Source: Glutinoglossum americanum
Taxonomy: Eukaryota > Ascomycota > Geoglossomycetes > Geoglossales > Geoglossaceae
Length of the DNA: 64,000 bases
Direction of reading: 5' to 3'
Assembly (NCBI GenBank): GCA_020080175.1
Contig: JAGHQL010000012.1
Coordinates: forward strand, 1 to 64,000
Of the stretch, positions 28,001 through 38,652 are shown in pieces. Below the pieces are notes generated by a model. That model did no database searches. It was not told the DNA's origin and worked only from the letters and a program-made list of their open reading frames with translations. The translations under genes and the position numbers were made by a program. Numbering within the stretch: position 1 is the stretch's first letter; each line of letters starts with the position of its first letter.

Positions 28001-28706
28001 TTAGAACAGCTCTTTTGTAACTAGCATATAGGGTAAGGCGGCAGTACTTCTTTCCCTCTCCTAACCCTTTCGACGTCATTCAATAGTTGATAGGCACAGT
28101 CTTCGACAGATTTGACCGGTGCATCGATCAAATATGAAGAGTTCTGCCGAAATGGTATAATGCGGGCGGTTGGAGCATTCTCGGGGAGCAAGTCATGTAG
28201 CCAAGATATATATCTTTTCTGTTTGCTAGCTCCCGGTGTTTGAGAAACAGCTGGCGACTTCCATGTCCAGTCAGGGTGGGCCCCCAGTCCATTCACGGCG
28301 ATAATGCTAGTAAGCAAGTTGAGTAGGCCTCAAAGTTTGGCCGGGATAGTGCTTACTCTACTTCAATCTCAGGTCCTCCACCCGGCGGCACATGTATATC
28401 ACAATCAAGGATTCCCACTTCTTTTGAATCGAATTTTGTCTTGCGCAATAAAGGAAGAAGTAATGGGCGTTGCAATGGTGTAAGAAGCAATGAAATCAAA
28501 CATAGAAGTAGAGATGATATGGCAAACAGAATGAGGGCAAGAATCCGGGTGATGGAGAAGTTGACTTCTTCCGCTAAATATGTTGCTGATAACAGTGAAC
28601 AGAGATATAGAGCCGCCCAGATCCTTGCGGTGATATGTTGTGACCAGAAGAGTATCAGTATCGGTGGGGCAAGAGGGAGTACATTAGGCCCCCATGCTAT
28701 TGCCAT
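25014..28706 (-). CDS. NLR-like protein: membrane segments, alpha/beta hydrolase, NACHT, ankyrin repeats
   Basis: Five exons, 28357-28706, 28048-28306, 27924-27983, 27573-27869 and 25014-27515, add to 1155 aa in frame. Residues ~13-85 hold two hydrophobic, membrane-like segments. Residues ~117-300 form a lipase/esterase-like hydrolase (IIAVNGLGAHPDWTW, then the GxSxG nucleophile elbow IFIGHSFGGLVIKQ near 210-223). A NACHT NTPase follows, with Walker A GGPGSGKS at ~438-445 and Walker B TIIVIDALNECD about 100 residues on. At least three ankyrin repeats lie near 970-1080 (TALHHAAQTGQVETVKYLIS, TPLHYAASGHHLDVITTLL), then a polar Ser/Pro/Glu tail. This is the architecture of fungal STAND/NLR proteins linked to non-self recognition and cell death. 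An ATG at 28853 in the same frame would add 49 residues. The ligand is unknown. Confidence 0.85.
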
Positions 28707-29452
28707 GCCGAAACAGGCCGTGCGTCTATGGGAGTTACGGGCGCAGAATTGTTGCAAACTGCAGTTCGAATCGAGGCGTGGTGATGGTGATGGCCTCAGG
28801 ATTATTAGATGAATCCAGCCTGGCAGAGGCTTCGGGGACAGTACTACACCCACAGTGTACCGTATTTCGAATCAATAGCCCCCAAGCGACCATGGATCTC
28901 GGAAACACATTAAAGACAAGGGTGGGCTGGCGGCTTCAGTGAGAAATCGTATTTGGTCGGCTGACTGTCAATCTCACCCCAATACAGCATCCAAGTGGCG
29001 CTTCCACCTCCCAATCAGATAGCTTAGAGTACCCTATTCGGTCAAGCCAAAAACAAGCTCTTTTCCTTCACCCAACTATGCGGAAGTCAGGCTACAGAGC
29101 GGGGGTTTGCCATTTTCTCCGGTCTTCAAAGGTCTATCACATAGCCAATTGGATGGGCCTAAAGCAGTAGAGCGGCCCGGGCCCCTCTAGAGCTGTCAAG
29201 AATGTGGTTGAAACTTCATCAACGTGGTTTAAATTGGAAGGGAACCGAGCAAATCCCTGGATCTCTAAGTGCATCCAGCTGGAGATCCACTTCTCTGACC
29301 CACTCTTGGTGTTATTTGTTCATTTGTCATTCGAGGTTCATAACGCTAGCGATAGCCTCTTGTAAATCTTGAGCTGCGGTCGTTCGTGAAACCGACCGTT
29401 TTCAGTATTTCCGTGTGGACGCAGTGGAGCGTGATTCTGTTGTGACTCGGAG
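28707..29452. promoter_or_regulatory. Divergent upstream region of the NLR-like and DUF6601-like genes
   Basis: About 745 bp between divergent starts. No strong TATA box or known site stands out and there is no coding frame of note. The two genes may share regulation, by position only. Confidence 0.45.
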
Positions 29453-30606
29453 ATGGCACCTGTGAGTAAGGTATACCAACTTGGTGGATAACAATCAGGT
29501 ACTGAAAAGTGGTGGCCAAGTATCAGCCGAAGCCTCCCTTCGGTGAGACGGATATCAAAAATCTTAGAAAGGATTCAAATGCCGACTATCCTCATGGAAC
29601 GTCTTCTAGCCCGAATATCGCTCAAGAAACGATTAAAGAAGCAGCAACAGCTTCCGACACCTCGCCTTTGAGGGCTCTCCTTCCAGCATCGTATCGCATT
29701 AGCAATAAGAATGGTATACCTAAGATTGTCGCAGCCAACACCATGTATATCAAAGATGACCTAAGCGTCAAAAGGCTCAATGATATCCATAGCTGGCTCT
29801 GGCTTGCTGGAAGGCCGATGCCTCCACGGCCACTGAACTACCAGCTAGCTAGCTCTCGGGCGATTGTCATCAGCGAGCAGATGGATCTACATCTCGTTTG
29901 GACAACCGCCCCTCGCAGAATATTTGTGAAACCGATCCCTAGCTACCTTCTAGACCAGCGGTTTTTTACGGAGGATCTCGTCGGCCAAAAGGAAGGCCTC
30001 TATGGCTGTGCGTTGGGTTTTTTGTTGTCGTATACAGCTTTGATTCAATATGAGAGCGACTTCAATATCGCTAAAGACAAACACCTCCTGCCGAAGAGCT
30101 TGACGTGGGACTCGTGGGTCGACCTCGTCGAGCAGCTGCTCGCGAATGAGCACGACAACATCAATATGCGTTACCTCTATGGTGAGCTCCGGTTGTCTCG
30201 ATTAAACAAAATATGTTGGGCACACGGTCGCCTAAGAGGATATCGCTTCTCCTATCAAAGTTACGGGGAGATGTTTACAGCGAATCTAGCACCCGTCACG
30301 GGGATCACAGTATATATTGCATTGGTTCTAACGGCCATGCAAGTTGGGCTGGCTACCCATACACTGGGTGGCAACGACATCTTCCAGGAAGTGTCATATA
30401 AATTCTCTGTGTTTTCGATTCTTGCGCCGGCGATACTCCTTTTGGTTGTCATCCTCATCATATTAGTTTTCATGTTCTATAACTGGATGGCCACGGCACT
30501 CTTTAGAAGACAAGCTTTGAAAAGAAACATGGGGATTAGTACAGCAGCACCCCATCCTTGCACGGAGCCCTCGTCTGGTGGCAATCGTGGAAGTTCAACT
30601 GTCTAG
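29453..30606 (+). CDS. DUF6601-like fungal membrane protein
   Basis: Two exons, 29453-29461 (MAP) and 29521-30606, give 364 aa. The 59-nt intron starts GTGAGT and ends CCAAG, keeping the frame MAP-YQPKPPFGETD. The conserved core reads NDIHSWLWLAGRPMPPRPLN, LHLVWTTAPRRIFVKPIPSY, then ALGFLLSYTALIQYESDFNI and YLYGELRLSRLNKI. Two transmembrane helices follow (VTGITVYIALVLTAMQVGLA; FSILAPAILLLVVILIILVF) before a short basic tail. I recognise it as the uncharacterised fungal family DUF6601; function unknown. Without the tiny first exon the earliest in-frame ATG is at 29743. Confidence 0.75.
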
Positions 30607-31815
30607 GATTTTCTGTTGGTTAGAATAATGAGCACACAGCATTTCTCTACAATAATGGGGGGGGCGCAATATTTGTTGATGATTGAAATTCCGCAGTTCT
30701 TCCGGAACAGGTTGACCCGTTACTAAAGTGATGTATAAAAGTACACTCACTGCTAGTTCTACTTAAGACTGAAGATGCCTGGGCTTACCCATGCTCGCCA
30801 GGTGGGAAAGGACCCTCTACAATACCTGAGTTGGAACTGACTGGATAAAAGCGGGTCCCGGATTTGGGATTAGACTGGCTGGCTATACTGGATTGTGAAT
30901 TTCACGGCATCAGGAAGGAATCTTCTTGCAACTTGGTAATTAATCATCATTACACGCAAGCAATCATCAACCGAACCTCGAGAAAACAACACAATCCAAT
31001 ACACTTTCCAACCTATCCATTGGATCAACCATTTTGAACTGTTCAGCTCAAAGTGCGCTATTGATCTACTAGGCTATTCAAATTCACCCTAGACATACGG
31101 TTGGACAATATATGGTCTAACTAGCTAAAGCATGGTTTGCTCGCCCGCTAGAACGGGAAAGGAAATCTTACAAACGCCGGCAGATATTCATTCTATAGGT
31201 AAAGTTAGGCCTGCTTTTCGCGTCTATGGCATTACAATAGCACGTACTGTTTACTACCGAGCTGTGTCAGGCGTGTTTCGCATCATTTCAACCACCACTA
31301 TTTCCCTTTTTTGTGGGGTCTGACAGCAAGGAGCTAAGGTACTACTATCAGACGTATTCTGTGACAAGCGTCCTCCGACTACTGTCACTCCTTTTGCTCT
31401 AGCGCCGAGGAACCAGGGTTGGTAGTAGTACTGAGGTGCCAAGCTAATCCCTGACCAGCACGACATTGAAGGTGGTTCGAATCTATACTTATGAAGAGTA
31501 GTTCCTTTTTCTGTTTTTATTTCTGTCTGGACGCATGCTCTGTCTCTAAGGAAAAGAACAAAGAAAAAGAAAAGTAAAGAGAAGAGGTGTGACATTTCTA
31601 TAGAAGCTCCATTCGTTTTTATTCGTTTGATGAAACCCAGGCCAAAACCGGCGGTGGTGGGTGGTGAAAAAAAAACAAATGGGAAAGGCTGGAGTGACGA
31701 ACCCCCATGGCCGTATCCTAGGATCTCCCACCCCCCCCCCCCCTCTTACAAAGTCTATCGTGAAAACAAGGGCAATACATCTACATACCCATTTCCTTCC
31801 ATCTCTATGACCCCT
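30607..31815. other. Intergenic, no gene recognised
   Basis: 1.2 kb between the DUF6601-like gene and the convergent SLC1 gene. It contains a G run (30656-30664), a C run (31729-31742) and short overlapping frames without recognisable content. The right end should include the SLC1 3' UTR. Confidence 0.55.
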
Positions 31816-33013
31816 TCACATCCTCCGTCCTCTCCCGGCATCCACACCAGACGCCTTCGCAGTGTCACCGCCATCGGCGCTAGCAGTCTCCCGCTCAACT
31901 CCAGCCTCCATCCTCGCTTTATCCGTAAGCTTCAACAGCTCCTTGAGCATCACATCGTGGGTATCCCTAGCTAGATCCTCCACATCATCCGCAGTGAGGT
32001 GAGATGTCGGTATAGGGGATAAGACTATCCCGAAACCAAAAATTTTTTCGTTAGTTCCTCATATAAGGGAGAACGCGAACGCTTCCAGCCACTCCCGCAA
32101 GGGCCTAAAGAAACACACCTTTAACAGGGATCACCCCGCTCCTGAAAATCCACCTCTTCACGCTCATCACATGACTATAATTCGCAACCACCACGGGGAC
32201 AATTGGGACCTTTGCCTGAATCGCCAGGTGAAATGCGCCCTTTTTGAAGGGCAAGAGATCTGGCTTCTCAAAATAACTCCTTGTGCCCTCCGGGAAGATG
32301 AACACGCTCTGTCGATGTTTCCGCATCTCGGCCGCAGCGCCGTCGAATGCTGCGACGGCAGTACGGCGATTGGTGCGGTCGATGAAGACGGTGCCGCTTA
32401 ATGACACTGTGGTTGTGATGTTAGTAGTTTGTTTTTGGTAGATAGGTGGGGAGGAAACACGTACTGAACCACCCAAGGAATGGTATACGCTTTAGACTCT
32501 TCTTTGCCGTCACAGCGCAGTTTTGTGGAAATATTGTGCCTAGCATTAGAACGTCGAGTTCCCTGTTTCCGCAACAACAAGATCAGCATTCGTGCTCCCA
32601 TAGAAACCAACACCCATTACTCGGAGTATTCATGGCCCATGTGCGGGGTCTCTCTACAAAAAATGACCTAGCAGCACTCACGATTGATGATTTCCCACAA
32701 AAACCGCTGGCCTCGTCCCCTTCAATATCTCCTTCCCCTCCAGCGTAAACCTAACCCCTACCGCCCACCCCATCGCCCACGCAAAACCCCTCCCGACCGC
32801 CCACTGGCTACTCCGTCCGAATCCCACTAGCTGCAGAAAAATAGAGGCGAAAACACCATAGCTCGTGATGGCTATCAGAGCGAGGTATGAGGCTAGCAAC
32901 CGTGCGAAGAAGCCGGCGGTCGTGGAGCCTATGTAGGAGAAGAGGTAGAGGGTAAGGGTTAGGAGGAGGTAGCTTAGGAGGAAGTAGAGGAGGTATGTAA
33001 GGATCGCCGACAT
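31816..33013 (-). CDS. slc1: 1-acyl-sn-glycerol-3-phosphate acyltransferase (SLC1/PlsC)
   Basis: Acylates lysophosphatidic acid to phosphatidic acid, the second step of glycerolipid synthesis, in the ER membrane. Exons 32682-33013, 32465-32562, 32119-32406 and 31816-32024 encode 308 aa. The N-terminus is a strongly hydrophobic membrane region (residues ~1-75). The catalytic HX4D motif is HQSELD at 109-114, split by the first intron. The FPEGTR substrate-binding block is at 181-186, and FKKGAFHLAI follows. The last exon encodes an acidic, Ala/Asp-rich tail ending GRRM. The PlsC motifs are complete, so the protein should be active. Confidence 0.94.
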
Positions 33014-34170
33014 GTTGTTATTTACCGTTGGTTGGTTAGGGTATGTTGTTTCGTATTGAGAGTTCGTGGAACCGTCCCTCCTCCGTCTAGACCAGAATCA
33101 CTTGTTGCTCACGAACTCCCCGCTATAAAGCTCCACACGACCAGCCCGAGCCCGTCTCTATCCTGTTTTTCTGTCCCCGCCCCCCGTTGGGTCGTATGTC
33201 TCGTTTTCCGTCGGCTGCTTGATCACAAGGAAATCTTTGAAACCCGGATCTTCATGACCAAGCTACTCAGAAACAAGTGAATTGGATTTTTCAGGTGAGA
33301 GCAGCAACAGCAACAGCACTCACCCAACCCGCCATTGACCGAGGGAAGGAGTTATCACGTTCACCTTGCGACTCGGAGTTAAAAAGCGGTGGGCTGGTGG
33401 CTGGTGCTGGCGTTGGTGCTGGCGAATTGTGGGGCAGCAGTGAACTGGGTTAAGTATGGAGTAACGGTTGGGCTTGTGCGGTGAGAGGTCTGACGGCTTG
33501 CATTGGTCCCCTCGGCTGTGGCTTGGCTGGAATGGTGAGCCTCAATGGGTGATTTGTTGGGCAAGTCGTTTCAACTCAACACGTCTCACCCGTCTACAAA
33601 CGCTCTATTGTGCATCGTCATGAAATATTTTGCCGACAAAACTCCCACCTTCCCATTCCCCAATTATCGACATTTTTAGTTGTGTCTCGGTATGCAACCA
33701 AATCCATTCGGATTGAACCTCATCACCACCAGGGACGAGGCCCAAACGCAAAAACAAACTCCATGCTTATCGTACACAACCTTATTTTCGTAGAATGAAT
33801 AGGGAGGATATAGACCTCCCTGGCATTGCGCCAATTCTCCGGGAACAAAAAGACAAGTAGCCCCTTTCCCATTGATACGTTTATGCTCTGTCTAGAGACT
33901 TCTCATGAAGCCACTAGCCCGCGAACGACCCCCGCCATGCAAGCCTCATTAGCAAAGCAAGAAGTAGCAACCCAGTAGAGAGATATTCGAAAGCGAGAAA
34001 ATTTCATCAGCATGCCCGCCATCAAATGCATAGCCCAAAAAAGAAAATCTCATGTAATGCCATCGATGCCAGAAGTAACAAGGCGCCAGAAGAAGTTAGG
34101 ATGTAACAAAGCCCTAAGGCAAAGTAGTTAATTCCCTTCAGAGGAGGGTTGCCATGCACGTGACAAGTAA
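33014..34170. other. Intergenic between bimA and SLC1
   Basis: Holds the SLC1 promoter and the bimA 3' flank. Short GGTGCTGGC-like repeats lie near 33390-33425. No coding frame with recognisable content. Confidence 0.55.
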
Positions 34171-36901
34171 TCACATTTGATAGTCCTCATCATCATCGTC
34201 ATCTTCCAAGGACTCAATCGCTTCCTTAATTTGTCCACTCGCCTGCAGTTGTTACATCGTTAGCCACATTCTAGCAATGTGAATTATGAATTCAAACGGC
34301 CAGTCACGACTTGCCTTGGGATCTAAATTCAGTGCGATTGTGAAATGCTTAATGGCATTCGCCTTCTGGTGTATCATCTTATAGAGCTTTCCAAGAAGAA
34401 AATGTACAATCGCTTCGTCGGGTGCCATGTCCTTCACGGCCGTTAGCTCCACATGCGCCATCTCAAGCTCACCAATCTGCATGAGGACGCGAGCTTTTTT
34501 GTACCGCAAGTGGGCTGAACGCGGTTGCAACTCGCTAGCCTTTGCGTACTGCAGGAGTGCTGCTCGGGGGTTCTTGAGCTTCTCCATAATCTAGCAAGTC
34601 ACTGTTAATACTCTCCCACTATGGTATCCTTCTGATGGCAGTGTGTCTCTTACCATCCCAATACAGCAGATCAACACGGCGTTTGTCGGATTTATCGCGG
34701 CGGCAGTTCTAAAATGTTTCTCGGCGACATCGTACTTGCCCAGCTTCTCATATACCTTTCCTAGCCCATACCACCCATTGTAGTGCCGGCTCTCCGCCGC
34801 AATTGCGCTTCTATACGCAGCCAGTGCCTTGTCGTATTCTTCATTTAACGTGTGTTCATGGCCTTGCAGCGTGAATCCATATGCAAATTTAGGATCCAGT
34901 TGCGTTGCACGCTTGAAGCATTTTATTGCTTGGTCATGCTCTCGTTGGACGGAAAAAGAATTTCCGATTGCACACCATGCTTGTGGCGACAGCCGATCTT
35001 GCTCAATGAGCTCATGTGCAAGGAAAGCAAGGTCGACGTCTTTCTTCTGGTGCCAGAGCACGGTAGAGAATACCTCCATGTCTTCCATCCTTGTTGAAGC
35101 CATTGCGCGAACTTTCAGGAAATACTTCTCAGCCTCTGCGTATGAAGACAGCTCGTGGTGAGCTCGAGCAATTTGTGCCAAAACCCACGGGGTTTCTCGT
35201 TGAGGTGCCGTGATAGAATTGAATATCTGAAGAGCGTCATGAGACTGGAAATGAGTCAGGGTAAAGTATCCACTTCCTAGTTTCTTGAATAAATCCAAAA
35301 GCCATTGCAAGGCTTCTTCTTGCTTTACAATTTCCTGGGCAATAGGTTTCGGCGCCCCCGTAGAAGAGGCATTTGTGAAACCCGCTAGCCGTGTGTCCTT
35401 CGGTTCGACCTCCGTCTCATCGTTGTACTTGCGATTTCCGCTCACTACACGGCCAACCGTCAAGGAACTTGGCCCGGTTCGACCTTTCGTGCCTGTCGCC
35501 TTAACCTTCTTTACTTCTCGACTTTCTCGCGGTCCGGTGCTGCCTATGGATGATGACAATTTATTACTCGTGGGCCGGATTTGATTGAATAGCCGGATGC
35601 TCCGTCTCACGGCAGTGGGGTCATTCACATGAGCCGAGCTGGCGTGAGTGACCGCCCCCGAGATCGTCCGTTTTCGCTCACCCGCTGTAGCTGTCGAAGC
35701 TTGATTCCTCACGGTTGAGGTGCTGTCTGATGTGTCATCGGTATCGCCACCTCTAGCTCGATTCCTTGATCTTGAAGACGTGGGCCGCATCTTTGGTGGT
35801 GCATCTATGCTAAAGTCGAGACCTAGGCCCTGTAGCGTCCGTGTCTTCCTCATGGGCGCGCGTGGTGGCTCTAATGTCGTGGTAACGGCAACAACGCCTT
35901 CGCTAACATCAGGACCCGCTCCAGGACCTGTGGGAGTTCCCAAGCCCTCAAAGGATAGAGATACATTGCTTGTTGATCCATTAATACCACTGGAAGAGCT
36001 TTCATTGAACTTCTGAAACAATCCAGAGGGATTTCCGTCATGGTTTAGTGTACGACTTGATGATAAGCTGAATAGGTCTGAATGGGGTGATAGGTGATTA
36101 GGATTATTGTTATTACGATTTGATTGTAATGGGCCGTTGTTCGATTCGTCTGAACTGGTTTGAGAGCTTGGAGGGATTCCGGAAGGCATCACCGCAGAGA
36201 GAAGAGCCGCCATTTCCGGTGTCATCTTAAATATATTTTGTATTCGAATACTGGCACCTGTGATGGTCGTTAGCAGCGCCTGATACCAGATGTGCAAGCG
36301 ATACCAACCAGTATTGCAAAGACCAAGAAATGCATCCCACATGAATGGATTCAACTTTAAAGCCTCTACATAACAATCAACAGCCTTCCTGATATCGTCG
36401 TAGGAGTGCCACAGCTTCCCAAGTAAACAGTACACCGCTGCAGCGTCAGGGAGGTGTCTCCGCGATGATTCCGAATGTTTGTCTGTAAAGCCAAATGAAT
36501 TAGCCGCCCGCCCGTCACTCCAAAATCACTAAACCTTCATGCCACTAGAGAGGGAGTCGCTCACTCCAGTGGTTTGTTCCACCCCAAAGGCCCCTACTTC
36601 GTTCCAGCGCGCCGATCCCCTCCATGGGTCGACCCAAGCCCCGACATGCCTCTGCAAACACATATGCACACCCCAAATGAGCGCCTTTTGTCCCTGAAGT
36701 CCTGCCGTACTCATACGCCGCCTTCAGCTGACCCAGGCGGAGGTGGCAAAGCGCGAGCAGGTACCACGAATCCGCCGAGCGAGGCTCATAGGCATGCAAC
36801 CGCTCCGCCAGAAACAGAGCATTCTCGTGAAGGTGATTGTCTAGGTGATAGTAAACCAAGTATCGGAGCTGATATACGATGTACGGATTTGTCGGTGACA
36901 T
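34171..36901 (-). CDS. bimA: Anaphase-promoting complex subunit 3 (BimA/CDC27)
   Basis: TPR scaffold of the APC/C ubiquitin ligase; it binds the IR tails of coactivators and is required for mitotic exit. Exons 36565-36901, 36309-36482, 34654-36257, 34315-34590 and 34171-34242 give 820 aa. N-terminal TPRs begin YQLRYLVYYHLDNHLHENAL. A disordered Ser/Asn/Arg-rich middle spans residues ~210-440. At least eight TPRs follow (KCFKRATQLDPKFAYGFTLQ, KVYEKLGKYDVAEKHFRTA). It ends in an acidic stretch with a run of five Asp. The intron at 34243-34314 starts with GC, joining LNLDPK to ASGQIKEA, as conservation requires. Confidence 0.96.
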
Positions 36902-37641
36902 GATTCCAACAGCGAGCTGAGGGGAAGCTGAGAGAGGTCAAGAGGCGGTGAGAATTGTTGACCAAATTTCCAGCGTGAGCCGTTTCGCACTTATTTCATG
37001 GAGGCGGAGCTAGCCACGAAATTTGTTGCTTGTCCAACGTTCGTGTGTAGTAGATATTTGGTGGCTGGGAATCGAACGCTTCGCTGAACGAAGTGGCGGG
37101 AAAAACAAAGAGCCCAGGAACACCGAAACTGCCCCAGCGCAGGAATCTGATGGCCAACGGTGAATTGTAGAGATCCACGGAGCTAGATCAATGTTATGGT
37201 GTCGCAACAGCTATTAGTGCTGTATTAGCTAAGAGTCGTGGTCCGCGAGGCTTGTTTCTTTCGGGCTAATGTTCAAAGGTACCAGTTGAACGTCGCGCAA
37301 AGAGGCTCTTAAAGAACGTCAAAGAAAAAAAGACAGAGGTTGGCGACTATGCACAATCCGTCCTCGAAAGTATGTATGTGAATAAGACCGACTCTAGTAT
37401 ATTAACAAGCCATGACATATGTGGTTGCGTTCCGAAGGAGAAAAGAACTTTCCTGTCGTTGTTTCTTGATCGACCCGAGCGTGTTTTCTGCTGATGTTGT
37501 GGTGAGGGAATCTCGGCTGTTGGTTGGCTGGGCAGCTTTTGTGTGTGGTTCGCTGCTTGTTGCTAGTGAAGCGCAAAAACAAATTCCGCTGCAAGCACCA
37601 CGAACGCAACTTCAATTGACATATATCTATATGTGGTGAAC
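36902..37641. promoter_or_regulatory. Divergent upstream region of bimA and SND2
   Basis: 740 bp between divergent start codons. Short frames lack recognisable content. No clear regulatory motif identified. Confidence 0.5.
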
Positions 37642-38329
37642 ATGGCAAATGTACGTTTACAAGGTTTCATCGGTGCTCTCAATTACTCATTCTTCTCTAT
37701 ATGATAATGTCCCAATAATGAGAATAAAGAAATTAACAAAATACACTGCAGAAAGCAGCCAAACAAATCGCTCGACGCAACATTGCCATACTTAAACGTA
37801 CACATCTCACTAGCCTCTCCGTACACGCCCTCTTCCTCCTCCTGCGCATCTTCCTCTACTCCTCTCCCCGCTCCTCCTACCTTATCTACGCCGCTCTCTC
37901 TTCTCCAAGCATAGTCTTCGAATTCTATCTAGAGCGCCTCGGTCGACCCGGCTTTGCACCTGATGGCGAGATGCGCCGTAGTGGCGAGGACCTGGAGGCC
38001 AAGGGGTTGACCGAGTATATGTGGGATGTCGTGTACTGGACGTGGGGATGCGTAGCCGTGGCAGGAGTGTTGGGGGATCGAGCTTGGTGGTTGTGGGTGA
38101 GTACTTTTTAGTCACCTTTCGTTCCTGAGTGGGGAAGGGTGATGGTAGCTGATATCTCGTTTCACAGGCTATCATACCGCTGTATTCTGCCTGGCTAGCC
38201 TATACAACATTCACAGGAATGCAACAAGGTATTAGCGGACTGTCTGGTGGCGCAGAACCAGCTGCGGGGAGCAGCAATAGGCAGAAAAAGATGGAGAAAA
38301 GAGAAGGACAGAAGATACAATATCGGTAA
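37642..38329 (+). CDS. snd2: SND2/TMEM208 family ER-targeting protein
   Basis: SND2 (Env10) acts in the SRP-independent pathway that sends proteins with internal signals to the ER; TMEM208 is the metazoan relative. Exons 37642-37650, 37752-38096 and 38168-38329 give 171 aa. The first exon is only MAN; the second resumes KAAKQIARRNIAILKRTHLT, the family N-terminus. Hydrophobic segments around residues 25-55, 95-115 and 120-140 suit three to four membrane spans. The C-terminus is Lys-rich (RQKKMEKREGQKIQYR). Length and layout match the family (~170 aa). Confidence 0.88.
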
Positions 38330-38652
38330 CTTTCATGCATATCTTTACTAGTAGAAGTCTCTCGTGCTTTCCAAAGATTTGATTATAGTAAGGTTGAGCT
38401 GTTGCGCTTAAAAAAAACCAATATTCAGGGCCTAATGGAATCAATGTCAACTCGTAGGATGGGTTGAATCTCTCATTAATATCGGCTACCATCATAGACT
38501 AAGCTAATGACAACAATCACTGAACGAAAGACAAAGCATTAAAAGATACAAAGCTGTTAGACAAAGCAACCCCTCTAGGTAAACACAGGTACACTCCACC
38601 TATTACTTGGTTTTTGTACGACCTCCTAGGAGAGTTGGACGACCAACCTCTC
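38330..38652. other. Convergent 3' flanks of SND2 and accA
   Basis: 320 nt between convergent stop codons, A/T-rich in places. No gene seen. Confidence 0.6.

Noticed and set aside
27984-28047. Apparent frameshift and stop inside the NLR-like hydrolase
   Set aside because: A 64-nt intron (GTACTG ... ACAACAG with a CTAAT branch site) joins RRGKE to EQKRPIIFIGHSFGG in frame, so the gene is not broken here.
29509-29742. GTG start for the DUF6601-like protein
   Set aside because: Eukaryotic genes rarely start at GTG; a 9-nt ATG exon with a GTGAGT donor at 29462 gives a proper start in frame.
31455-31490. Second B-box-like GGTTCGAATC
   Set aside because: No A box or stem partners upstream; not a tRNA.
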